From an uncultured Pedobacter sp. (GTDB lineage Bacteria; Bacteroidota; Bacteroidia; Sphingobacteriales; Sphingobacteriaceae), in contig NZ_CAJYOJ010000046.1 in the NCBI RefSeq assembly GCF_913776295.1, positions 1-46,093 of the forward strand: DNA of 46,093 nucleotides, in the 5' to 3' direction. This document shows positions 1 to 8,563 of this stretch, one piece after another. Position 1 is the stretch's first letter, and each line of letters starts with the position of its first letter. A program made the position numbers and the translations under genes. A model generated the notes under the pieces. That model saw only the letters and a list, made by a program, of their open reading frames with translations, ran no database searches and was not told where the DNA came from.

Positions 1-60
1 TTACTTTTTGATGCCAAAAAGTAAGAGCCATTCGGCGGCGGTAAGCCGAGGCAAGACTGG
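1..60. repeat. Composite hairpin repeat, copy 1
   Basis: A 10-bp perfect stem (1-10 pairing with 15-24, loop of four bases) is followed by a GC-rich hairpin (TCGGC at 32-36, GCCGA at 45-49). The same two-part architecture recurs at 501-560. The second part is nearly identical in sequence; the first stem differs in sequence but still pairs. No coding potential is seen. It is a dispersed intergenic repeat, possibly a REP-like element or transcribed structure. The window begins inside or at the edge of it. Confidence 0.6.
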
Positions 61-190
61 GCTGTATGGCATAAGTAATTAGTTACGTCATTTATATTGA
101 TTTTTATAAAATAAATTATCCCTCAGGATGACAGCATGGAATAAAAGATAATAAAAGCATGCCTAAAGTACAAATCTCCGATAACCCATA

Positions 191-247
191 GTAGTAAGAT
201 TGCTTCCCCGAACTGTCGGGGCAAGCTGTCGTTCCTCCTCGCAATGA
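191..247. repeat. GATTGCTTC...GCAATGACGG repeat, copy 1
   Basis: The segment starts with GATTGCTTC and ends with CCTCCTCGCAATGACGG. The same borders occur at 661-692 around a shorter middle. ATTGC near the left end can pair with GCAAT near the right end. This is an imperfect hairpin-forming dispersed repeat with no coding role visible. Confidence 0.5.
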
Positions 248-500
248 CGGATTTATTGATGGTACATCGACCATTAAAAACTATCACCAGCCATCATGCT
301 ATCTGCACCCTGCTGCCCGGCCTCGCAGATTTCCGCCGGAAAAAGCACGGAAATCTTTGCACTACCCCCTCGTTACTCCACAGCCCAAGGCAGGATCAAA
401 GCGGGAGCGGTGGAACAAAGCCAGGGTAAGAGCCTCGATGCTGCCGCAAATAAGATTTCCGTAGGTTTTTACAAGGAAGGATGCTAGCCTTGATCTTTTG

Positions 501-560
501 TTTCTTTTCTATCAAGAGAAAAGAAAGAGCCCCTCGGCGGCGGTGAGCCGAGGCAAGCCC
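501..560. repeat. Composite hairpin repeat, copy 2
   Basis: TTTCTTTTCT (501-510) pairs perfectly with AGAAAAGAAA (517-526). It is followed by CCTCGGC (532-538) pairing with GCCGAGG (547-553). The arrangement and the second hairpin match copy 1 at the left edge of the window. The first stem has different bases but keeps its pairing, which suggests that the structure is what is conserved. Confidence 0.6.
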
Positions 561-660
561 GAGCGAAGGCCAAAGAATAGCGAACGCATTAAGGTTCCCG
601 CCTGCGCGGGAATGACGATCAAATGAACTTCATACCTTGTAATAAAAACCTTGTAAATGA

Positions 661-692
661 GATTGCTTCGTCGTCCCTCCTCGCAATGACGG
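661..692. repeat. GATTGCTTC...GCAATGACGG repeat, copy 2
   Basis: This is a shorter copy of the element at 191-247, with the same left border (GATTGCTTC) and right border (CCTCCTCGCAATGACGG). Confidence 0.5.
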
Positions 693-767
693 AATTGGTG
701 CTATGACAACAGCATTACACAAAAAAGCACCAAGAACATCGCGTCCTTAGTGCCTAAATTTATACAC

Positions 768-800
768 AAACCTATAAGGTTTTAAAGACCTTATAGGTTT
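768..800 (-). terminator. Hairpin downstream of the efflux operon
   Basis: A perfect 13-bp inverted repeat (768-780 with 788-800, 7-base loop) lies 11 bases beyond the stop codon of the outer-membrane factor gene. There is no strong T-run after it on the minus strand, so it may be an intrinsic terminator, a 3'-end stabilising structure, or both. Confidence 0.5.
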
Positions 801-811
801 AGATATTTCAA

Positions 812-2218
812 TTAATTCCAGCCTCCCCCTAACGAGCGGTACAAACCTACCACCGCATTTAACTGCTCGGTTTTAATGGTGGTTAACTCCAGTTCGCTCT
901 GCAATAAATTGCCTTGCGCGGTAATCACCTCCAGGTAGTTGGCCATACCGCTTTTAAACAACAGATTGGCATTACGCGAGGCCTGCTGCAACGTTTGTGT
1001 CCGTTTTTCAGCGATGCTGTATTGTGCTTTTAACTTCTCTACTTTCGTTAACTCGTCAGATACTTCTCCAACGGCATTTAGTACCGACTGGCGGAACTGA
1101 ATCACTGTTTTCTCCCGATCAATTTTGGCCAGTTCTAAATTGCTTTTTAACTGTCCGCGCTGAAAAATAGGTTGGGTAATGCCCGCGCCAACCAATCCGA
1201 ATAAAGATGCCGGTACATTAAACCAGTTGCTGGCTTTAAAGGAGTTGATGCCACCGCTCGCCGTAATTACCAGCGAGGGATACAAACTCGCTTTCGCTAC
1301 GCCTACCCTGGCATTGGCAATGGTTAAGGCCAGTTCGGCACTTTTAATATCAGGCCGGCGGCTTAACATGGCCGAGGGGAAACCCGCATTTAATTCCTGC
1401 GGAATATTCATCTGATCTAAACGGCTCTGGCGGTTAATCGCTTTAGGCAAGGTACCGATCAGGATACTTAAAGCATTCTCCTGCAGGGTTACATTTTGCT
1501 CCAAACGTGGAACCAACTGCGCAGCAACCAGCTGTTGCGCCTGCGCCTGTTGTATGGCCAATGAGGTAACCTGACCGGCATCAAACTGTAAGTTGATAAT
1601 CCTGAGCGTACTATCGTTCAGTTTTAAGTTCTTTTTGGCGATTTCCAGTTGCGCATCCAGCATCAACAGGTTGTAATAACCCTGGGCTACATTGGCTACC
1701 AGACGTGTTTGGACTGCTTTACGGGCTTCTTCGGTTTGCAAAAAACTGGCTAAAGCGCCAGCTTTTTGATTCCGGATTTTGCCCCAGATATCGGCCTCCC
1801 AAACTACACCGAGGTTTGCATTGTAATCTTCAATGTGTGTAGAACCGGTAAACTGGTTCAGGCTTAATCCGTTTAAACTGTTATCGCTGGGGCGGCTCGA
1901 ATTTGCCGATACCTGCAGTTTCAGTTCGGGTAAATAACCCAGTTTCGATTGTTTAAACAATACTTCGGCCGCGTCGATATTTTTCAGTGCGATCTGCATA
2001 TCGTAATTTTTAACCAAAGCCGTATCAATTAAATTCTGAACGGTGAGGTCGCTGATAAAACTTTTCAAAGGCAAGGTACCAATGCCCGAAGCCTCTGTTG
2101 ATGAGCCGTTTCTGAATGATCCCGGCGCGATATTGGGTAGCGCTGTGTCTTTTGAAACCGAACATCCGCTCCAGATTAAAGCCAGGAGCAAAATGGTGAT
2201 GATATTAAACCGTTTCAT
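812..2218 (-). CDS. Outer-membrane efflux lipoprotein (TolC/OprM/NodT family)
   Basis: This 468-residue protein is the outer-membrane channel of a tripartite RND drug-efflux system. It starts with a hydrophobic signal ending in WSGC, a lipobox that predicts lipidation at the cysteine. Two repeated alpha-helical halves rich in Ala, Leu, Gln and Asn follow, as in the OprM/NodT family. The 'SRRPDIKSAE' segment and the C-terminal 'LYRSLGGGWN' ending are typical of that family, and the length is usual. Its start overlaps the end of the pump gene by 14 bases, so translation is probably coupled. It is the last gene of the operon. Substrate cannot be told from sequence. Confidence 0.93.
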   Translation of the reverse strand: MKRFNIITILLLALIWSGCSVSKDTALPNIAPGSFRNGSSTEASGIGTLPLKSFISDLTVQNLIDTALVKNYDMQIALKNIDAAEVLFKQSKLGYLPELKLQVSANSSRPSDNSLNGLSLNQFTGSTHIEDYNANLGVVWEADIWGKIRNQKAGALASFLQTEEARKAVQTRLVANVAQGYYNLLMLDAQLEIAKKNLKLNDSTLRIINLQFDAGQVTSLAIQQAQAQQLVAAQLVPRLEQNVTLQENALSILIGTLPKAINRQSRLDQMNIPQELNAGFPSAMLSRRPDIKSAELALTIANARVGVAKASLYPSLVITASGGINSFKASNWFNVPASLFGLVGAGITQPIFQRGQLKSNLELAKIDREKTVIQFRQSVLNAVGEVSDELTKVEKLKAQYSIAEKRTQTLQQASRNANLLFKSGMANYLEVITAQGNLLQSELELTTIKTEQLNAVVGLYRSLGGGWN

Positions 2219-5200
2219 AAACTGTATGATTTATAGGTGTTTCATGGTGACGAACCACCTCATTTGATGATTTTTTTGATAGTTTTTCCTGTAAAGCCTG
2301 GAAGATGACAAAAAGTACCGGGATGATAAACAAACCTAAAATTACACCCGATACCATCCCCCCTGCGGCTCCGATACTGATGGAGTGGTTACCCTGTGCC
2401 GATGGACCGGTAGCAATACTCATCGGGAATAAACCGAAAACAAAGGCAAGCGAGGTCATGATAATTGGCCTGATCCTCAACCTCGATGCTTCAATAGCGG
2501 CATCAACCAAACTCAATCCGGCCTTTCGTCGCTGTACGGCAAACTCCACAATCAGGATGGCGTTTTTAGCCAGCAAACCGATGAGCATAATCAGCGCTAC
2601 CTGTACATAAATATTGTTTTCGATACCGGTTAAACCCAATACCACAAACACACCGAATACACCTGTAGGGATGGAAAGAATTACCGCCAATGGCAATATG
2701 TAACTTTCGTACTGTGCAGATAATAAGAAGTACACAAACACTAAACAAAGCAGGAAGATCACGGTCGATTGTCCGCCTGAAGAAATCTCTTCACGGGTTT
2801 GTCCCGAAAATTCGTAGGCATAACCGGTTGGCAGCTGTTCTCTGGCGGTTTCTTCAATCGCTTTAATGGCATCACCAGAACTGAAACCAGGTTTCGGAAT
2901 GGCATTTACCTCGATCGAGTTAAACAGGTTATAACGCGAAGCCGTTTCTGATCCATATACACGGGTTAATTTTACCAGGGTACTGATCGGCACACTTTCG
3001 CCGTTTTTGTTTTTCACAAATACACGATCGATACTGGCCGGATCAGTTCTGTCAGCAACATCTGCCTGCACCACCACCCGGTAGTATTTACCAAAGCGGT
3101 TAAAATCAGATGCCTGCGCTGTACCGAAATAAGTCTGCATGGTTTGTAAGATATCTTTTTTGCTTACACCCAGCTGATCGGCCTTTTCGTCGTTCACGTC
3201 CAGCTGCAATTGCGGATAATCGGCTTTATAAGAAGTAAAAGCGTAAGCGATAGCCGGTTTCGCCATTAACTTCGCAATGAAGTTGTTGGCTACACCGCTA
3301 AATTTATCCAGCCTGCCATTGGTTTTATCCTGTAACATCACGTTCATGGCCTCTACGTTACTAAAGCCCGGTACTGTCGGAAAACTGAACACGAAAAAGG
3401 TACCGGCAGAGATAGCCGCCATTTTAGCCCTTACGATATTCTGGATCTCGTCGATATTTTTTACGTCGCCCCTTTCTTCGTTCGGTTTTAACAATAAGAA
3501 AATCTGACCAGCCGAAGGACTGTTGGACGCAGTTAAAAAGTTATATCCGGCCAGCGACATCACAAATCTGGCCGATGGCATGGCCCTCAACTCTGCTTCA
3601 GCCTGTTTTAATATTTTATTGGTATTGGCCAGTGATGTTCCCGACGGACTGGCAACCGCAATGGCCACAAAACCCTGATCTTCTGTCGGGATAAAACCAG
3701 TTTTGGTTCTGCCAACAAGAAAAATGGTAATCAGTACCACTAAAGCCAAACCAGCCATGCTCAGCCATTTATGACGGATCAGCACTTTTAAGCCACCAAC
3801 ATACCGGTTGGTCATGTAATTGAAACCACCGTTAAAACCGGCATAAAACTTTTCTACAAAACCTTTTTTAGGCGCTTGATGATCGCCTTCGGCATGTTTG
3901 TTTTTTAAAAACAGGGCCGCCAGCGCCGGACTCAGCGTTAATGCGTTAACCGCCGAAATAATGATGGCAATGGCCATGGTTAAGGCAAACTGTTTGTAAA
4001 ATATCCCGGTTGAGCCGGTCATGAAACCTACAGGTAAAAATACGGCCGCCATTACGAGCGTAATGGATATGATAGCTCCGGTAATTTCGTTCATCGCCTC
4101 AGTTGTGGCTGCTTTAGGGCTAAGCGAAGGGTTTTCTTCCATTTTGGCATGCACCGCTTCAACCACCACAATCGCATCATCCACCACAATACCAATGGCC
4201 AGTACCAGTGCAAAAAGTGTTAACAGGTTAATGGAGAAGCCGAACAGCTGCATGAAAAAGAAGGTACCGATAATGGCCACCGGAACGGCTATAGCCGGGA
4301 TTAAGGTTGACCTGAAATCCTGAAGGAAGATAAATACCACGATGAATACCAGTAAAAAGGCTTCGATCAAAGTATGCTCCACCTGGTTGATAGATTCATC
4401 AAGATCGGTTTTGGTGCGGTAAAACTGGTTGTATTTAATACCTGCCGGGAAATCTTTTGAAAGTTTCGCCAATAATTTATCAATGGCAATCTGAATTTCG
4501 TTGGCATTAGAGCCTGATAACTGGATTACCCCAATGGTGATTCCATCGTGCCCGTTTAAACGGTTAACACTGCCATAACTGTAAGCACCCAGTTCTACAC
4601 GGGCCACATCTTTTAAACGTAAGATAGAACCGTCAGAATTAGAGCGGATCGCGATGTTCTGATATTCCTCTGGTTTGGTGAGTTTACCTTTATATTTAAC
4701 AATATATTCAAAGGCTTCGTTACTTCGCTCTCCAAACCTACCCGGTGCGGCTTCCAGGTTTTTATCTTGAATGGCCGCGATTACTTCATTTGGCGTAATT
4801 TTGTAGGTAGCCAGCTGACTTGGGTTTAACCAGATCCGCATTGAATAATCTTTAATCCCACCAAATACACTGGCCGAGCCCACACCCGGGATCCGTTTCA
4901 ATTCGGGAATGATATTGATCTGCGCATAGTTATTCACAAAAACGGCATCGTATTTTTTGGGATCCTCCGAGTATACCCCGATGGCCCCAATAAAACTGTT
5001 TTGCTGCTTGGTCGTGGTGATACCATATTGTACCACCTCTGCAGGTAACTGACTGGTGGCCTGCGACACCCGGTTTTGCACGTTAACCGCCGCCTGATCG
5101 GGGTTGGTACCCTGCTGAAAATAAACGGTAATGGCCAAAGTACCATCGTTACTGGCACTGGAGGTCATGTAAGTCATGTTCTCCACACCGTTAATGGCTT

Positions 5201-5399
5201 CCTCCAGTGATGGTGTTACCGAACGTAAAATGGTTTCGGCATTAGCCCCGGGGTAAACTGCGGTTACCAATACCGACGGAGGGGCGATATTTGGAAAGCG
5301 CTCCAGAGGCAACTTTGTAAGGCCCAGTATACCAACGATCACCAATAAGATGGAAATAACGGTCGAAAGTACCGGCCTGTCTATAAATTTCTGAAACAT
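2205..5399 (-). CDS. RND multidrug efflux pump, inner-membrane subunit (HAE1/AcrB family)
   Basis: This 1064-residue protein is the proton-driven inner-membrane pump of a tripartite efflux system. The N-terminus MFQKFIDRPVLSTVIS and the 12-helix, two-large-loop organisation are typical of the hydrophobe/amphiphile exporters. The TM4 motif AIGIVVDDAI places the paired aspartates at 407-408, the proton-relay positions known in AcrB. The second membrane half ends with PSAQGNHSISIGAAGGMV. The length matches the family. It lies 24 bases after the adaptor gene and overlaps the channel gene, so all three should be made together. Substrates are probably lipophilic drugs or solvents; the exact ones are unknown. 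Confidence 0.96.
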   Translation of the reverse strand: MFQKFIDRPVLSTVISILLVIVGILGLTKLPLERFPNIAPPSVLVTAVYPGANAETILRSVTPSLEEAINGVENMTYMTSSASNDGTLAITVYFQQGTNPDQAAVNVQNRVSQATSQLPAEVVQYGITTTKQQNSFIGAIGVYSEDPKKYDAVFVNNYAQINIIPELKRIPGVGSASVFGGIKDYSMRIWLNPSQLATYKITPNEVIAAIQDKNLEAAPGRFGERSNEAFEYIVKYKGKLTKPEEYQNIAIRSNSDGSILRLKDVARVELGAYSYGSVNRLNGHDGITIGVIQLSGSNANEIQIAIDKLLAKLSKDFPAGIKYNQFYRTKTDLDESINQVEHTLIEAFLLVFIVVFIFLQDFRSTLIPAIAVPVAIIGTFFFMQLFGFSINLLTLFALVLAIGIVVDDAIVVVEAVHAKMEENPSLSPKAATTEAMNEITGAIISITLVMAAVFLPVGFMTGSTGIFYKQFALTMAIAIIISAVNALTLSPALAALFLKNKHAEGDHQAPKKGFVEKFYAGFNGGFNYMTNRYVGGLKVLIRHKWLSMAGLALVVLITIFLVGRTKTGFIPTEDQGFVAIAVASPSGTSLANTNKILKQAEAELRAMPSARFVMSLAGYNFLTASNSPSAGQIFLLLKPNEERGDVKNIDEIQNIVRAKMAAISAGTFFVFSFPTVPGFSNVEAMNVMLQDKTNGRLDKFSGVANNFIAKLMAKPAIAYAFTSYKADYPQLQLDVNDEKADQLGVSKKDILQTMQTYFGTAQASDFNRFGKYYRVVVQADVADRTDPASIDRVFVKNKNGESVPISTLVKLTRVYGSETASRYNLFNSIEVNAIPKPGFSSGDAIKAIEETAREQLPTGYAYEFSGQTREEISSGGQSTVIFLLCLVFVYFLLSAQYESYILPLAVILSIPTGVFGVFVVLGLTGIENNIYVQVALIMLIGLLAKNAILIVEFAVQRRKAGLSLVDAAIEASRLRIRPIIMTSLAFVFGLFPMSIATGPSAQGNHSISIGAAGGMVSGVILGLFIIPVLFVIFQALQEKLSKKSSNEVVRHHETPINHTVYETV

Positions 5400-5423
5400 G
5401 ATTGCTTTAACTTTAATTTTTTA

Positions 5424-6626
5424 TTATTTCTTTGTTTGTGCCACCGCTACTTTATCGGCTGCTTTTTGAGGCTGGATCACCATGCCCTCCTGCAATTTAT
5501 CCACACCACTTAACACAATCTGGTCGCCAACTTTTACCCCGTCTTTCACCAGGTAATTTTCGCCGGCTTTACCTACTATGGTAATGGCTTGTTTTTTCAC
5601 TTTACTGCTATCGCCAACCGTAAATACAAATACTTTATCCTGCATTTCTACGGTTGATGACTGCGGTACAAGAATGGCATCGTCATGTTGCAGGCCTAAA
5701 CGGATCTTGCCCGTATTACCGGAGCGAAGTGTTCCGCTGGCATTAGGGAAGCTGGCTCTAAGTGTAATGGCACCCGTGTTTTTATCAAACTGCCCGTCGA
5801 TCATATCAATCTTGCCTTTAATCGGGTATGTGGAATTATCAGACAATAAAAGTTCAACCGCAGGTAGATGTTTAATGCGGTCGGCAGGTGTTTTACCCGC
5901 GTAGTTTGCATTAAAATTGTTGAAGTCGTTTTCAGCCAGAGAGAAGTACACATGCACTTCGTGGATATCAGATAATTGAGTTAAAGCCATCTGATCTGTC
6001 GGCGAAACCAAACTTCCCTGTTTCTTCGGAATACGACCGATGTAACCGCTTACCGTAGCTTTAACATTGGTATAACCTAAATTAATTTGTGCTGCTGCAA
6101 CATTGGCCTTAGCTTGTTCGGCATTGGCCTGCGCAATTTTATAAGCAGTTTTAGCACTCTTTAACTGAATATCAGAAACTACTTTATTCTGAACCAGCGG
6201 AGTTAACTTATCCACTTCCAGTTGTGCATTTAAAATCGCTGCTTCTGCTGCATGTAAACTGGCTTTAGCATTGTTTAGTGCCTCGCGATAAGGGTTTTCG
6301 TTAATTTTAAATAAGGTTTGTCCGGCGGTAACATAAGCACCTTCGTTCACCAGCACACTTTGTAAATAACCACTTACCTGCGGACGTACATCGATATCAA
6401 CTGCGCCCTGGATAGAGGCCGGATACTCGATATAGGTGGTTTCTGTGCTGGCGTTAATGGCAGTTACCGGCAAAGCTGGCGGCGGTGGTGCAGCTGCTGA
6501 TTGATCTGGAGCAGATTTACAACTGACTAAAATTATAGAGAGTAGTGAAACTGTTAACAGTGAATTAACACTACTAAACTGTTTAACAGTGTTAAGTGAG
6601 GGATACAAGCGATGTAGAGATTTCAT
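5424..6626 (-). CDS. RND efflux periplasmic adaptor, lipoprotein (membrane fusion protein)
   Basis: This 400-residue adaptor links the pump to the outer-membrane channel. The N-terminal signal ends in ILVSC, giving a lipidated cysteine. The biotinyl-lipoyl-like half 'VRPQVSGYLQSVLVNEGAYVTAGQ' (given in part) and the matching 'GYTNVKATVSGYIGR' flank an alanine-rich coiled-coil hairpin. The beta-barrel and membrane-proximal domains follow. The ATG at 6626 is the only in-frame ATG before the signal peptide. A copy of the presumed TetR operator (6583-6596) lies inside codons 11-15. It is the first structural gene after the regulator. Confidence 0.95.
   Translation of the reverse strand: MKSLHRLYPSLNTVKQFSSVNSLLTVSLLSIILVSCKSAPDQSAAAPPPPALPVTAINASTETTYIEYPASIQGAVDIDVRPQVSGYLQSVLVNEGAYVTAGQTLFKINENPYREALNNAKASLHAAEAAILNAQLEVDKLTPLVQNKVVSDIQLKSAKTAYKIAQANAEQAKANVAAAQINLGYTNVKATVSGYIGRIPKKQGSLVSPTDQMALTQLSDIHEVHVYFSLAENDFNNFNANYAGKTPADRIKHLPAVELLLSDNSTYPIKGKIDMIDGQFDKNTGAITLRASFPNASGTLRSGNTGKIRLGLQHDDAILVPQSSTVEMQDKVFVFTVGDSSKVKKQAITIVGKAGENYLVKDGVKVGDQIVLSGVDKLQEGMVIQPQKAADKVAVAQTKK
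6583..6596. promoter_or_regulatory. Candidate TetR operator inside the adaptor gene
   Basis: The 16-mer at 6582-6597 containing TTAACAGTGTTAAG is identical to the site at 6665-6680 between the regulator and adaptor genes. It is nearly palindromic (TTAACA-G-TGTTAA). A perfect palindrome CTGTTAACAG lies close by at 6551-6560. The role is inferred from repetition and position only. Confidence 0.5.
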
Positions 6627-6665
6627 ATGGATTAAATTTAATTGGAATTATAGTGTATAAATAAT

Positions 6666-6679
6666 TTAACAGTGTTAAG
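6666..6679. promoter_or_regulatory. Candidate TetR operator upstream of the adaptor gene
   Basis: TTAACAGTGTTAAG lies in the 72-base gap between the regulator's stop codon and the adaptor's start, about 40 bases before the start codon. It matches the copy inside the adaptor gene exactly and the one upstream of the regulator at 11 of 13 core bases. Additional AACAGTT half-sites lie nearby at about 6681-6710. Confidence 0.6.
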
Positions 6680-6698
6680 TAACTGTTTAAAAAAAATG

Positions 6699-7304
6699 CT
6701 AACTGTTAATAGATAGTGTAATGCCTTTGATGGCATCTTTTAAAATTTGATGGTTTAGTTCATCAGTTGTTCTGCCATAAGGACGAACCAGGTTAATGGA
6801 AATTAAACCATGGATAATGGACCAATACGTATAATACTTCATACAGATATCATCTTCGGACACCGGCTTTTTCTCGAATAAAGATTCGATCACATCGGCC
6901 AGCATACCGCCTACCGTTTCGGCTTCGGGCATTGAACTTTTAACATTGCAGCAAACCATGTCTACCCCATACATCAACTGATAAAATTCTTTGTGGGCAA
7001 AAGCGAAGTTCCAGTAGGCAATCCACATGGCTTCCATTTTATCCTCGGGAGATTCATGTTTGTCACGGGCTTCGCGGATATCTTTAGCCAATATTAAATA
7101 ACCCCGTCTGGTTAGTTCCAGTAAGATGCCTTCCTTATTTGGAAAATATTCGTAAATAATCGGCGCCGTATATTCGATCTGGTCGGCAATTTTACGCATA
7201 CTTAATGCCTGCCAGCCCTCTGTTTGAACAATGTTCAGGGCAGCATCCAGAATTTTTGTTCTGGTTTCATCTTTTAAACGTAGAATTCTTTCTTTACTTC
7301 CCAT
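6699..7304 (-). CDS. TetR/AcrR-family repressor, probably of the efflux operon
   Basis: This is a DNA-binding regulator of about 201 residues. The N-terminal helix-turn-helix (TRTKILDAALNIVQTEGW, then LSMRKIADQIEYTAPIIYEYFPNKEGIL) is the standard TetR module. The C-terminal ligand-binding half belongs to a common WHG/TetR_C type with 'WIAYWNFAFAHKEFYQLMYG'. The longer frame opens at 7358, but the start at 7304 (MGSKERIL) fits the family and leaves room for the promoter and operator upstream. It directly precedes the pump genes on the same strand. Ligand-induced release of repression is inferred from the family. Confidence 0.9.
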   Translation of the reverse strand: MGSKERILRLKDETRTKILDAALNIVQTEGWQALSMRKIADQIEYTAPIIYEYFPNKEGILLELTRRGYLILAKDIREARDKHESPEDKMEAMWIAYWNFAFAHKEFYQLMYGVDMVCCNVKSSMPEAETVGGMLADVIESLFEKKPVSEDDICMKYYTYWSIIHGLISINLVRPYGRTTDELNHQILKDAIKGITLSINS

Positions 7305-7329
7305 GACTGGAATATTAGGTGTAAATAAT

Positions 7330-7343
7330 CTAACACCGTTAAG
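7330..7343. promoter_or_regulatory. Candidate TetR operator at the regulator's own promoter
   Basis: CTAACACCGTTAAG lies directly downstream of the -7 element of the promoter at 7344-7373, where transcription would begin, and 26-39 bases before the regulator's start codon. It matches the two sites near the adaptor gene (as CTTAACACTGTTAA in this orientation) except for two core positions. This position is ideal for autorepression. Confidence 0.6.
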
Positions 7344-7373
7344 CAAATGTAGAACCAATTCCAGAATTCACAA
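7344..7373 (-). promoter_or_regulatory. Bacteroidota-type promoter of the tetR/efflux operon
   Basis: On the minus strand TTG (7371-7373), a 19-base spacer, and TACATTTG (7344-7351) match the Bacteroidota consensus of a -33 TTG and -7 TAnnTTTG. The predicted transcript start falls in the adjoining operator-like sequence. The regulator's ATG lies about 40 bases downstream. Confidence 0.7.
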
Positions 7374-7803
7374 TCATGCAATTGTCATATAGAATTTTGG
7401 GAAACAAAAAGTGCTCCATCTGTACTTAAAACAACCTTTTTTAATAACGTCAATCTTTTGAAAGAGTTGAGAGAACAACACTTTTATAACTGACAATGCT
7501 GACATTTTTTGATTTCAAAAACAATTGCAGCAGCCTTTTTGGCAGTGCAGATAGTTAAAGAGCATGAAGATAATAGCAAAAATCGTTGTGTCTAGCCCCG
7601 ATTGGATGGATGACCACGATTCTTCATCGGGGCAGGAAGGAAAGCGGGAACCATGAAACCGATAAGCACTGCAATTGCGCTCCAAAACCAATGAATGAAT
7701 ATTTTAATCTGGAATGTTCAACAAATTTTAGGGAAAAACCAGAGACGCTGCAGACAAGAGATTAACTACCAGGATACAAAGAGATAGAAATCTGCGAAAG
7801 CCC
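7374..7803. other. Gene-free region left of the tandem array
   Basis: No open frame is convincing. The stretch contains a long-range inverted repeat, GCCCCGAT (7595-7602) with ATCGGGGC (7626-7633), followed by 'aggaaggaaagcgggaacc'. It resembles the GC-rich dispersed repeats elsewhere in the window. Nothing else is recognised. Confidence 0.4.
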
Positions 7804-8545
7804 GAACCATATAAGACATATAAGTTACATATAAGCGCAATGCCTTAAATGCCCTTACATTCCTTATATGGCAAAAGAAGCTAGTAAAAACCTTAACCAC
7901 AAAGAACTTGAAATACCAGTACAACCGGCCCGGGCGGAAGTTCAGGGTGATGGCCTAAGAAAATGATCGCCATCCGATAGCCTTCGCGATAGTCCTAAAA
8001 AACTGAACCATATAAGACATATAAGTTACATATAAGCGCGATGCCTTAAATGCACTCATATTCCTTATATGTTAAAAAGAAGCTGGTAAAATTTTAAACA
8101 CTAAGCCAATGAAACACCAGTTCGACCGGCCGGGCGGAAGTTCAGGATGATGGCCTGAGAAAATGATCTCCATCCGATAGCCTTGGCGATAGTCCTAAAA
8201 AACTGAACCATATAAGACATGTAAGTTACATACAAGCGCGATGCCTTAAATGCACTTATATTCCTTATATGTTAAAAAGAAGCTGTAAAAACTTTAACCA
8301 CAAAGACCCTGAAACACCCATCTGACCGGCCGGGCGGAAGTTCAGGGTGATGGCCTGAGAAAATGATCGCCATCAGATAGCCTTGGCGCTAGTCCTGAAA
8401 AACTGATCCATACAAGACATGTAAGTTACATATAAGCGCAATGCCTTAAATGCACTCATATTCCTTATATGGCGAAAAGAAGCTGGTAAAATTTTAAACA
8501 CAAAGCCAATGAAACACCAGCCCGACCGGCCGGGCGGAAGTTCAG
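7804..8545. repeat. Tandem array, ~200-bp unit, about 3.7 copies
   Basis: Units begin at 7804, 8005, 8205 and 8405 (periods 201, 200, 200); the last stops at about 8545 after some 141 bases. Each unit starts with three spaced ATATAAG words. It continues through ATGCCTTAAATGC and TTCCTTATATG, which can pair with the first ATATAAG. It then has a GACCGGCCGGGCGGAAGTTC block and a GATGGC...GCCATC hairpin. Copies differ by scattered substitutions. No frame is open through a unit, so it is non-coding. It ends about 18 bases past the stop of the Lrp gene. Confidence 0.85.
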
Positions 8546-8563
8546 TTCGACGAACCGAAAAGT

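Larger units (their letters stand above)
61..811. other. Gene-free region with dispersed repeats
   Basis: No credible gene is seen. Two short open frames on the + strand (244-429, 296-487) have compositions set by the repeats and look like no known protein. The region contains the repeats listed separately, a small CCCGC/GCGGG hairpin near 597-612, and a GC-rich segment at about 300-430 rich in 'gcaggatcaaagcgggagcggtgg'-like words that recur in other gaps of this window (near 7590-7660 and 28770-28900). Confidence 0.5.

Noticed and set aside
244..487. Two short + strand open frames (61 and 63 codons) in the left gene-free region
   Set aside because: They lie in GC-rich dispersed repeat sequence, overlap each other in different frames and resemble no known protein.
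7804..8545. CRISPR array
   Set aside because: The repeat is about 200 bases with no short conserved direct repeat and unique spacers. No cas gene is nearby.
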